64,000 nt of DNA from Shewanella sp. ANA-3 (GTDB lineage: Bacteria; Pseudomonadota; Gammaproteobacteria; Enterobacterales; Shewanellaceae): the NCBI RefSeq assembly GCF_000203935.1, contig NC_008577.1, forward strand, positions 1,116,001 through 1,180,000, in the 5' to 3' direction. The notes beneath the pieces were generated by a model, which was not told the origin of the DNA, ran no database searches, and saw only the letters and a list, made by a program, of their open reading frames with translations. The translations under genes were made by a program, and so were the position numbers. Every line of letters starts with the position of its first letter. The stretch's first letter is position 1. Below are positions 28,996 to 37,811 of the stretch, piece by piece.

Positions 28996-29811
28996 TTAAT
29001 CGTTCGGCTGAACACTCAATATCAAGCCCAACTGAAACCAAGCTTGCAGTGCTTGTAACAGCTGCTGCATGGCCTCTTCTGGCGCAAAAAAGTTCAGCAT
29101 CAATTCGCATTGCTCGGCAATATTGGCCCCGTGAATAAATCCTTGAATCAAGGCTAATTGGTATTCTGCAAGGGAGATAAACTCCGTTAAACGGCTCTCG
29201 CCGCGCCAGAGTAGCCATGCGCGTTTACCTTGATAATCGGGCGCGGGCGGGACTTGTTGATGCTTTAAGGCTTGCCAGGTTTCTACCGCATTGCTGGCAC
29301 ATTCAAATAGCTGCACGCTAGGGTGAAAACGCAGTTGGCAATAGGGCCAAGCATCGGCAGGTAAAGATTGCAGCGCCGCAAAGCTTGCGCGTTGTTCATC
29401 CTTGGCATCGAAGGCGTTGAGTAGGCGGCGCTCGAATCTGGCGATATCGCTGATAATCGGATACTGACTAAAAAAAGCGTCGCTGGCTAAGTAGTCGGGC
29501 AGGGCATCGGCAAATTGGCGTAGCGAGGTTAAACGTGAGGGCTGGTGGGCGATATAGCCATTGGCCATCCGCGCGAATAAGTCATCGCCTAAATACAGAC
29601 CGAGTATTTCATGGTCGGTATCGAGGACTTCGGTTAAGCGAATGCGATAGGCATTGGCGTAAATCTGCATCCGTATATCACGGCCAACGCCGCCTTGCTC
29701 GGCAACCTTGTCGCTAAAGGATTTCTCTATAGTTTCTGGTATCGGCGTTTGGGCGGCACTTGCCAGCAGATAATCCATAAATTGCTGTTGGATCTCGCGA
29801 AGTTGACTCAT
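28996..29811 (-). CDS. bufC: Bufferin biosynthesis partner protein (DUF2063 family, BufC/HvfC)
   Basis: 271 residues. The N-terminal DUF2063 domain (about 5-100) has IYANAYRIRLTEVLDTDHEILGLYLGD; the C-terminal half is poorly conserved and has a hydrophobic/acidic repeat-like pattern. In bufferin/Hvf operons this protein partners the MNIO enzyme and is thought to recognise the precursor's leader. Its ATG overlaps the TGA of bufB by four bases (ATGA), a sign of coupled translation. No DoxX-like bufD follows; the next gene is convergent. Confidence 0.85.
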   Translation of the reverse strand: MSQLREIQQQFMDYLLASAAQTPIPETIEKSFSDKVAEQGGVGRDIRMQIYANAYRIRLTEVLDTDHEILGLYLGDDLFARMANGYIAHQPSRLTSLRQFADALPDYLASDAFFSQYPIISDIARFERRLLNAFDAKDEQRASFAALQSLPADAWPYCQLRFHPSVQLFECASNAVETWQALKHQQVPPAPDYQGKRAWLLWRGESRLTEFISLAEYQLALIQGFIHGANIAEQCELMLNFFAPEEAMQQLLQALQAWFQLGLILSVQPND

Positions 29812-30689
29812 GCCACCGTCTCCTGCCGCGGTCTGTGGACCAGAGGATGTGACTCGCCTAACGTGGTGCGGGCGATGTTACGGGCAATCGCCAATTCGGC
29901 TTCCAATGCATCAAATTCGGGGATATTGGCATCGCGCTCGATCATAGTGCTCACACCGCCAAAGCGGGTTAATGCCCGCCGATACAGCTCCCACACACTG
30001 GGGCAAACGTCGTGATCATGGGTGTCGATAACATAGTCGCCGTAATCCGAGTGGCCCGCTAAGTGAAATTGTTGCACCCGATTAGGTGCGATTTGCAGCA
30101 GATAATCCTCAGGGGGAAACTGATGGTTACGGGCACTGACGTAGATGTTGTTGATATCTAACAGCAATAGGCAATCGGCCTCCTCGGCTACCGCGTTAAC
30201 AAATTGCCATTCATTCATGGTGGAATCTTGGTAGGACAAATAGCTGGAGACGTTCTCCATCAGAATACGGCGGCCTAAAAAGTCCTGCACTATGCCGATG
30301 CGCTCGGCCACGTGTCTCACGGTTTCTTCGGTGTAGGGTAGGGGCAGTAAGTCATGGCTATTGATGCCGTGAATAGAGGTCCAGCAAATATGATCCGAAA
30401 TCCATTGGGGCTGCACTTCATTCGCGAGTTGTTTTAGCGCCTTAAGATAATCCATATTCAGCGGATCTGTACTGCCTATGGATAAAGATACGCCGTGCAT
30501 CACCAGCGGATAACGCTCGGCAATCTCACTCAGGTAATAGCGGGGTTTTCCGCCCGCGACCATAAAGTTTTCCGAGAGTATTTCGAACCAGTCGACCTCG
30601 GGCTGATGCCTAAGCACATGATCGAAGTGTTGGGTTCGCAGTCCTAAACCAAAACCTAGGGTGAGGTGAGTGAGACTCTGCTTATCCAT
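29808..30689 (-). CDS. bufB: Multinuclear non-heme iron oxidase (MNIO, DUF692) bufferin maturase
   Basis: Iron enzyme that oxidatively modifies cysteines of the precursor BufA. 293 residues of a TIM-barrel MNIO protein: LGFGLGLR at the start, WFEILSENFM, HGVSLSIGS, SDHICW, MENVSSYLSY, LLLDINNIYVSARNH, FHLAGHSD and DTHDHDV carry the His/Asp/Glu metal ligands in family order. AAGG lies 8 bases before the ATG. It sits between the precursor gene and bufC in the expected order. Confidence 0.93.
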   Translation of the reverse strand: MDKQSLTHLTLGFGLGLRTQHFDHVLRHQPEVDWFEILSENFMVAGGKPRYYLSEIAERYPLVMHGVSLSIGSTDPLNMDYLKALKQLANEVQPQWISDHICWTSIHGINSHDLLPLPYTEETVRHVAERIGIVQDFLGRRILMENVSSYLSYQDSTMNEWQFVNAVAEEADCLLLLDINNIYVSARNHQFPPEDYLLQIAPNRVQQFHLAGHSDYGDYVIDTHDHDVCPSVWELYRRALTRFGGVSTMIERDANIPEFDALEAELAIARNIARTTLGESHPLVHRPRQETVA

Positions 30690-30767
30690 GTATAAACCTT
30701 ATGCTGACTGAATGGCTTAAGCGGCCCACATTCCGACCGCTTCTTTATCGATAAACACCTATTTGTC

Positions 30768-31220
30768 TTAAGCGCCGACTTTTCCGCCTAAGTCGCCACA
30801 GGCTTTGGCTGGGGTGGCTACAAAACCACTGCCTTTACAGCTGGCGTGTCCTGCGCAGGCATTGTCTGCGGTTTTGCAGTCGTTATGGCCTTTACAGGTA
30901 TTAATGCCATAGCAGTGCACTAGCTCGGTATTGGCGATTTTGCCCACCCAATCATCGGCTACTTTGCCGCCGACATCGCCACAACTTTTGGATGGCATAG
31001 CCACAAATCCACTGCCTTTACAGCTGGCGTGGCCGGCGCAGGCATTGTCTGCAGTTTTACAATCGTTATGGCCTTTACAGGTATTCACGCCATAACAGTG
31101 GACGAGGTCGCTACTGTCGGCGCTGGTCATGGGTTCTGCTGCATTGACTTGGCTTGCCATACCAGCCATGGCCATAGCAAGTGCTACACCTGAAAGTGCG
31201 GTTTGGGCTTTCTTATTCAT
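30768..31220 (-). CDS. bufA: Bufferin-type precursor with duplicated Cys-rich core (BufA2-like)
   Basis: Ribosomally made, exported metal-binding peptide, predicted copper buffer. 150 residues. The signal peptide ends near SQVNA (residue 27). Two almost identical 48-residue cores follow (about 40-87 and 101-148), each with six cysteines in the order HCYG, NTCKG, NDCK, NACAG, ASCKG and (S/A)CGD. The DNA copies (30777-30920 and 30960-31103) are also nearly identical. AAGGAAGAG precedes ATG 31220. It is followed after about 80 bases by bufB, its presumed maturase. The BufA2 label comes from the CYGxNTCKG pattern; the modified cysteines are not known. Confidence 0.9.
   Translation of the reverse strand: MNKKAQTALSGVALAMAMAGMASQVNAAEPMTSADSSDLVHCYGVNTCKGHNDCKTADNACAGHASCKGSGFVAMPSKSCGDVGGKVADDWVGKIANTELVHCYGINTCKGHNDCKTADNACAGHASCKGSGFVATPAKACGDLGGKVGA
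30777..31103 (-). repeat. Two direct copies of the bufferin core within bufA
   Basis: Copies at 30777-30920 and 30960-31103, 144 bases each with a 183-base period. Long stretches are identical, including synonymous positions, which indicates recent duplication or gene conversion. Confidence 0.9.
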
Positions 31221-31234
31221 GGTCTCTTCCTTTG

Positions 31235-31250
31235 CATATCTGACGATATG
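31235..31250. promoter_or_regulatory. Palindrome just upstream of bufA
   Basis: CATATC-TGAC-GATATG, a 6-bp-arm inverted repeat 15 bases ahead of the start codon, next to the ribosome site. Possible operator or translation-control hairpin. Confidence 0.45.
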
Positions 31251-32879
<1,629 letters not shown>

Positions 32880-32902
32880 TCGCTTAATAGCCCTAGGGTC
32901 AT

Positions 32903-32935
32903 AAAAAATGCCGGTGCAACTGCACCGGCATTTTT
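32903..32935. terminator. Bidirectional terminator between rlmI and rpiA
   Basis: AATGCCGGTGCA / TGCACCGGCATT stem with A and T runs on the two sides, between convergent genes. Confidence 0.88.
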
Positions 32936-32970
32936 GTTTCTCGCATGGGAGTCTTTTGACTCACCTTGCC

Positions 32971-33630
32971 TTAAGCGGTAAAGGTTTTTACACCTTCAGG
33001 GGTGCCAACCAATAACACATCGGCGCCGCGTTTTGCGAACAGGCCGTTGGTGACTACGCCGACGATGGCGTTGATCTTCTCTTCTAATTCCTTAGGATTG
33101 ATGATCTTAAGGTTGTAAACGTCGAGGATCACGTTGCCGTTATCCGTGACAACGCCTTCACGGTACACAGGGTCGCCGCCGAGTTTGACCAGTTCACGGG
33201 CCACGTAAGAGCGCGCCATTGGGATCACTTCAACGGGCAGTGGGAATTTACCCAAAATATCCACTTGTTTAGTGTTATCCACGATACAGACAAACTTTTC
33301 AGCCACAGCCGCAACGATTTTCTCGCGGGTTAATGCCGCGCCGCCGCCTTTGATCATGTCCATATGGCCGTTGATTTCATCGGCACCATCGACATACACA
33401 GATAATTTATCGACGCTGTTTAAGTCATAAACTGGGATGCCAAGGGCTTTCATCTTTTGGGTTGAGGCTTCTGAGCTTGATACCGCACCTTCAATATCGG
33501 CCTTCATGGTGGCGAGGGCATCGATAAAGTGATTGACGGTTGAGCCTGTGCCTACACCCACAATGCTGTCTTTCTCAACGTATTTGAGAGCAGCCCAGCC
33601 AGCGGCTTTTTTCATTTCATCTTGAGTCAT
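32971..33630 (-). CDS. rpiA: Ribose-5-phosphate isomerase A
   Basis: Interconverts ribose-5-phosphate and ribulose-5-phosphate in the pentose phosphate pathway. 219 residues, family length. Motifs: [16 protein letters not shown] (phosphate binding), SSEAST, DGADEIN and [14 protein letters not shown] with the catalytic Asp/Glu/Lys set. The frame is open 50 codons further upstream, but ATG 33630 is preceded by AGGA at 7 bases and matches the family start. Confidence 0.97.
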   Translation of the reverse strand: MTQDEMKKAAGWAALKYVEKDSIVGVGTGSTVNHFIDALATMKADIEGAVSSSEASTQKMKALGIPVYDLNSVDKLSVYVDGADEINGHMDMIKGGGAALTREKIVAAVAEKFVCIVDNTKQVDILGKFPLPVEVIPMARSYVARELVKLGGDPVYREGVVTDNGNVILDVYNLKIINPKELEEKINAIVGVVTNGLFAKRGADVLLVGTPEGVKTFTA

Positions 33631-33940
33631 GTTGACATCCTGTAATGGCAAATGAGTAAAAAATTCTGGGCTTAGTATACTCTTTTCCATCAAAGTGTGT
33701 GGTGCTATTGCACTGTAGCTGTGATCTTGGGCGGTGATCTCGTGCAGTGTCCTGTTTACAGTGCTTACAGATTTAATCACTAAGTGAACTCGTTAAAATG
33801 AGTGATGCGCCTAAGATAAAGCCCATTTGGCTATTGACGATTCGCTAGGCGGGCTTAATCTAACTAAGTTACTATGGTGAAAGCAGAATTGGCGAAAGCA
33901 GAATTGATAAGAACAGCATTATTTATTTAAGGGAGCATGT
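33631..33940. other. Divergent promoter region rpiA / yedI
   Basis: No gene seen. It contains a tandem GAAAGCAGAATTG pair (33879-33891 and 33894-33906) shortly before yedI, and AGGGAG forms the yedI ribosome site. Confidence 0.5.
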
Positions 33941-34867
33941 ATGGCTGGGGCGAGTTTATTAACCTTACTCGACGATATTGCATCCATTTTGGATGACGTG
34001 GCGGTGATGAGTAAGGTCGCGGCCAAGAAAACCGCTGGGGTATTAGGGGACGATTTGGCTTTAAACGCCCAGCAAGTCACAGGTGTGAGTGCTGACCGTG
34101 AATTACCCGTGGTTTGGGCGGTCGCCTTAGGCTCGTTTCGCAATAAATTGATTTTAGTGCCCGCAGCCATGTTGATCAGCGCCTTTATTCCTTGGGCTGT
34201 GACCCCCTTATTGATGTTCGGCGGCTTGTTTTTATGTTTTGAAGGCTTTGAGAAATTGCACCACAGCTATAGCCATCGAAAAGACAAACATGCGGAGCAG
34301 GGCGAATCTGACTTACCGGAGATAAGCGATCTCGCGGCCTATGAGAAGGAAAAGGTGAAGGGCGCGATCCGCACCGACTTTGTGCTGTCGGCAGAAATTA
34401 TCGCCATCACCTTAGGCATAGTCGCGGATAAGTCGCTGACGACGCAATTTTTTACCCTCGCGATTATCGGTATTGTGATGACTATAGGTGTTTATGGTCT
34501 GGTGGCGGCGATTGTCAAAATGGACGATGCGGGTCTATATCTGAGCCAGTGTCAGGGCGAGTCGAGCTTCACTCGCTTTAATCGTAAGTTGGGTTTTGGC
34601 TTGCTTAGCGCGGCTCCCGTGTTGATGAAGAGCTTAACCATTATTGGTACTGCCGCCATGTTTATGGTGGGCGGCGGCATTCTGACCCATGGATTACATT
34701 GGGTCGGCGAGCAAATTCACCATGCCGAGCAATTTGTGGAAACCATTGCCGTCGTCGGCCCTGTACTTGGGTTACTGACGCCGAGTGTGCTCAACGCGCT
34801 CTTTGGTATTGCAGCGGGCGCGGTGGCGGTGCTGCTGATGACGGGATTCCAAAAGCTGCGGAGCTGA
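33941..34867 (+). CDS. yedI: DUF808 inner-membrane protein YedI
   Basis: Conserved multi-span inner-membrane protein of unknown function. 308 residues starting MAGASLLTLLDDIASILDDVAVMSKVAAKKTAG, the family hallmark, then about six hydrophobic spans interrupted by a charged loop (residues about 105-145). AGGGAG lies 6 bases before the ATG. The next gene begins about 100 bases later on the same strand and may be read through. Confidence 0.9.
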   Translation: MAGASLLTLLDDIASILDDVAVMSKVAAKKTAGVLGDDLALNAQQVTGVSADRELPVVWAVALGSFRNKLILVPAAMLISAFIPWAVTPLLMFGGLFLCFEGFEKLHHSYSHRKDKHAEQGESDLPEISDLAAYEKEKVKGAIRTDFVLSAEIIAITLGIVADKSLTTQFFTLAIIGIVMTIGVYGLVAAIVKMDDAGLYLSQCQGESSFTRFNRKLGFGLLSAAPVLMKSLTIIGTAAMFMVGGGILTHGLHWVGEQIHHAEQFVETIAVVGPVLGLLTPSVLNALFGIAAGAVAVLLMTGFQKLRS

Positions 34868-34971
34868 TCCATTTTTCATCCTTTATTGCTGGCCATTATT
34901 GAGTCAGCTAACCCGAGTTGCGCGAGTACCAAGGTGCTCGCTGCGAGTATTTCAGTGCTCAAGGACGAAGT

Positions 34972-35883
34972 ATGCAATTAATGCGTTTTTGCCTTTCTCC
35001 CAATAAGTTGGCTTGGCTGCGCCAGGAATTAGGCGAACACGCCGACGAGCTTATCGCGGCGATGGATAAAGCTGGGGGTAACTATCTAGCTGGATTAGCC
35101 GAGTCCCAAGCGGGGGACTTATCGGCAGCCGATTCGCAACTTAAGTTCCAATGGTTTCAGCAGAAGCTTGCCTTAACTACGCGATTAACTGATGCCGAGC
35201 TGGCAAACCTTACGCCACTGTCGCTGGTGGATATTAGGGGCGAAATACGGGAGGAGAGGCGGGTTGAAATGCATGTTGAATTAGTCACGCTCGATAAGCT
35301 TGCCACCGCATTACAACAACTTAGCCGTGAATCCGTACTGGGGTTTGATACCGAAACGCGGGCAAGCTTTGAGCCGGGCGTTCAACATCCCTTGAGCTTA
35401 GTGCAACTGGCGACCTCCGATACCTGCTATTTATTTCAGCAGGCGGTATTGGGCGAGAGGCTCGCCGAGCTTAAACCTTTGCTCGAAAATGAGCAGATCC
35501 TCAAAGTGGGGATCGGATTAAGGGGCGATGGCCAAGCACTGAAACGGGATTGGGATATTCAGGTCTCTCCACGACTTGATTTGAATTGGGCGATGGCGCA
35601 GCTTGGTGCTGGGAAGGAAATGGGCACGCGTCAATTGGTGGCGGCATTACTGCATAAACGCATCGATAAACCTAAAAAAATTACCCTCTCGAATTGGCAA
35701 CAGGTGCCTTTATCCCAAGCGCAAGTTCAGTACGCCGCCCTCGATGCATTGGCGGCAACCCTGTGTTTTTGGCAGTTAATCGACAAGCTGCAAGGTTTTT
35801 ATGGCAAAACGACTGTTGGTAATAAACCCATATTGCCGCCGAGTTTAGCCGCGCGACTCGCGAGCTATTTTCATCCGGCTTAA
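34972..35883 (+). CDS. RNase D-like 3'-5' exonuclease (DEDDy)
   Basis: Predicted 3'-5' exonuclease acting on RNA or DNA. 303 residues. The first 100 residues are an unassigned helical region; the exonuclease domain (about 115-275) has Exo I FDTET (Asp126, Glu128), Exo II VGIGLRGDGQAL (Asp186) and Exo III YAALD (Tyr254, Asp258). It lacks the HRDC domains of true RNase D. ATG 34972 is chosen over an earlier in-frame TTG at 34918 because AAGGA sits about 7 bases ahead. Confidence 0.88.
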   Translation: MQLMRFCLSPNKLAWLRQELGEHADELIAAMDKAGGNYLAGLAESQAGDLSAADSQLKFQWFQQKLALTTRLTDAELANLTPLSLVDIRGEIREERRVEMHVELVTLDKLATALQQLSRESVLGFDTETRASFEPGVQHPLSLVQLATSDTCYLFQQAVLGERLAELKPLLENEQILKVGIGLRGDGQALKRDWDIQVSPRLDLNWAMAQLGAGKEMGTRQLVAALLHKRIDKPKKITLSNWQQVPLSQAQVQYAALDALAATLCFWQLIDKLQGFYGKTTVGNKPILPPSLAARLASYFHPA

Positions 35884-35927
35884 GACTTGAGATAAGCTCG
35901 CGAAGATAAGGATTAGGGGAGCAAGAG

Positions 35928-36896
35928 ATGTTGGATGCGATTTGTGTACTCACAACCGAGGCTGCGGTAGAGCAGGCTTCGTCGCCACTACGACTCAACC
36001 CTAATGTAATGGCTGGTGTCACTTACAGTGTGTTCAAATTTCAGCAGTTACCCGAGGCTGAGATTGAGCGTTTACGCCAACATTTATATTGCCCCGCCTG
36101 CTACGGCAAAGCCTATTTTCGTAAAGCATCTAAGGATGGTAGGGCCGCCTGTTTTGGCTCCCGTTACCATAAGCTCGATTGCATCGAATTTAATCCGTCG
36201 GCGCAAAAGTCCCGTGAAGAACAAGATGCACTCGAAGTGCAGCAACAACTGCTCGACGCCGATGCCTTGGTTATCGATTTTTCGCTCAATCCCAGTAATA
36301 AGAGACCATCTAGCTCAACGCTCAAAGTGAACGCTCCCCAAGAGCAAGAGGTTGGGTCCAAAAGTAAAACTGCAAATGAGACCGAGCCATTAGAGTCAGT
36401 GCAGGAGCCTAAAGCTGGCTATCAAGTGGCGACCGATAAGCCCGAGATAGCCATCACGGCAACGCGTACTCCGAGCCAAGGGCTAGAAAAGTTACTCCAT
36501 AGCCTGCTGCGCGGCTCGGATCTGGCGACTTCGGATCTTTGGGTTTACACCGATGATGAGCGCAAGTATCGCTGGCGGGCGAAGAATTTGTTTGTGAATT
36601 TTGCCGATGCGGATCCTACAGATTACAAACCCCATATGTACTGGGGCACTATCTCCCACAGCGACCCGACGCTATCTTGGCTTAATCCCGCCGACAGTAA
36701 AGACATAGGTATTCCTATTGAGGCCGTTAAAACTAAACTGTTTAAGCGCTTTAATATCGAAGATAAACGGGATTTAGAGGGCGCAGGGCTTATCCTGTTT
36801 GGTAAGTGTTTTTGGAATAAGGATAAGACCCGCAAAATTATCCAGCTTTGGGACAATGACTTGCGGCGGATTTTTATCTCAACCCTTGATGATTAA
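35928..36896 (+). CDS. Hypothetical protein with N-terminal zinc-like Cys/His cluster
   Basis: Function not recognised. 322 residues. The N-terminal part has CPACYGKAYFRKASKDGRAACF followed by HKLDC (Cys55, Cys58, Cys75, His81, Cys85), a plausible zinc site. An acidic, Ser/Lys-rich linker (about 98-175) leads to a C-terminal domain (about 185-322) rich in aromatic residues (SDLWVYTDDERKYRWRAKNLFVNF). AGGGGAG precedes the ATG. It lies 44 bases after the exonuclease gene, so a joint role in nucleic-acid handling is possible but inferred. Confidence 0.75.
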   Translation: MLDAICVLTTEAAVEQASSPLRLNPNVMAGVTYSVFKFQQLPEAEIERLRQHLYCPACYGKAYFRKASKDGRAACFGSRYHKLDCIEFNPSAQKSREEQDALEVQQQLLDADALVIDFSLNPSNKRPSSSTLKVNAPQEQEVGSKSKTANETEPLESVQEPKAGYQVATDKPEIAITATRTPSQGLEKLLHSLLRGSDLATSDLWVYTDDERKYRWRAKNLFVNFADADPTDYKPHMYWGTISHSDPTLSWLNPADSKDIGIPIEAVKTKLFKRFNIEDKRDLEGAGLILFGKCFWNKDKTRKIIQLWDNDLRRIFISTLDD

Positions 36897-37160
36897 CCAT
36901 CCGTGATGGGATTTGGTCGCGAGTGCGTGGTACACGCTGCGCTTTAATTCATCTTTTAAGGCGTACCCATGACTCTTTTGTGAGTTTTTGGGCACAGACA
37001 GAGCATCAGGTTTTAATGTTTGCCAGTTGCTGGCGGTTTTTTAACGCTCGGCACTGAGTGTAAATGCCGACTTTTTCAGCTTTATGCCAATTAAATCAAC
37101 AGTAGATGCAAAACTTGTTTGAAAATTCCTCAGTTAATTAAGTTTGTCATAAAAAGTCCT
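36897..37160. other. Intergenic region before tRNA-Trp
   Basis: No open frame of note. It contains short T runs but no clean terminator for the upstream gene. Confidence 0.4.
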
Positions 37161-37189
37161 TTACCTTTGAGAGTGCTTTTAGCATAATG
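37161..37189 (+). promoter_or_regulatory. Promoter of the tRNA-Trp gene
   Basis: TTTACC (37161-37166), 17-base spacer and CATAAT (37184-37189), followed by a GC-rich discriminator GCCCCACG, as expected for stringently controlled stable-RNA promoters. Confidence 0.7.
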
Positions 37190-37201
37190 CCCCACGTCAA
37201 C

Positions 37202-37278
37202 AGGGGTGTAGTTCCAATTGGTAGAACAGCGGTCTCCAAAACCGATGGTTGCGGGTTCGAGTCCTGCCACCCCTGCCA
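37202..37278 (+). tRNA. trpT: tRNA-Trp (anticodon CCA)
   Basis: Cloverleaf: acceptor AGGGGTG (37202-37208) pairs with CACCCCT (37268-37274), D stem GTTC/GAAC, anticodon loop CTCCAAA with CCA at 37236-37238, T arm GCGGG-TTCGAGT-CCTGC, discriminator G and an encoded CCA end. Position 27:43 is a G/A mismatch. The sequence closely resembles E. coli tRNA-Trp. A terminator hairpin follows directly. Confidence 0.97.
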
Positions 37279-37285
37279 AATAAAA

Positions 37286-37324
37286 CAACGGCTTGCATAG
37301 AAATATGCGAGCCGTTTTATTTTG
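37286..37324 (+). terminator. Terminator after tRNA-Trp
   Basis: Twelve-base-pair stem (ACGGCTTGCATA with TATGCGAGCCGT) closed by a GAAA loop and followed by TTTATTTT. Confidence 0.88.
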
Positions 37325-37376
37325 CGCGCGATAAATTTTCTCACCGCATTTGCTTACATTTGTTAAGTAAAGGTAT

Positions 37377-37406
37377 TTGCAACTTTCGTAGTGTCTAACA
37401 TACAAT
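37377..37406 (+). promoter_or_regulatory. Candidate promoter for the DUF2946-TonB-DUF1624 cluster
   Basis: TTGCAA (37377-37382), an 18-base spacer and TACAAT (37401-37406), 30 bases before the start of the small protein gene. I did not find a convincing Fur box. Confidence 0.4.
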
Positions 37407-37436
37407 CGCAAGCCCTTTGGTTTGAGGAGGTATGGT

Positions 37437-37727
37437 TTGAGTTCTGTGATGCAAACAAGGCGCAGATTAGCACTATGGCTTGCAGCCATCTTAGTGTTGC
37501 TGTCTGTTGCGTTTGCGGTGCACAGTGTTTCCCACCTCAATGATGATGCCAAGGCCCACTGCGCGCTGTGTTTGCATCAGCATCAATTGCAGCATGCCCT
37601 CTCATACTCTCCTTTAGATTTTCAAGTTGCTCAACAGGGTGTTATCTCGGTTGAGTTTGATGTTATTTCCTTTAAGACGCCATTTAGGCGCCACTTCCAT
37701 AGCCGCGCGCCGCCGCTAACAGCCTAA
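37437..37727 (+). CDS. Small His/Cys-rich DUF2946-like protein
   Basis: 96 residues. A basic N-terminus and one hydrophobic segment (RLALWLAAILVLLSVAFAV) suggest membrane anchoring or export. It is followed by HSVSH and a dense potential metal site, HCALCLHQHQLQH. This pattern is typical of DUF2946-like proteins found beside TonB receptors. TTG 37437 is chosen because GAGGAGG lies 6 bases ahead; an in-frame ATG at 37449 is too far from it. It is followed after about 85 bases by the receptor gene. Confidence 0.72.
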   Translation: MSSVMQTRRRLALWLAAILVLLSVAFAVHSVSHLNDDAKAHCALCLHQHQLQHALSYSPLDFQVAQQGVISVEFDVISFKTPFRRHFHSRAPPLTA

Positions 37728-37811
37728 CTCCTGCTTTTTATCTATTTCTCTTATTTTTCGAGCGCCTTGGCTTAACTAAGGTGCCCGATGCTGTTTATTT
37801 TTGGAGTAAAA

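Noticed and set aside
37130-37552. Minus-strand open frames of 140 and 65 codons containing GLEPATIGFGDRCSTN-like sequence
   Set aside because: They are the antisense of tRNA-Trp and its flanks, a well-known source of spurious protein annotations.
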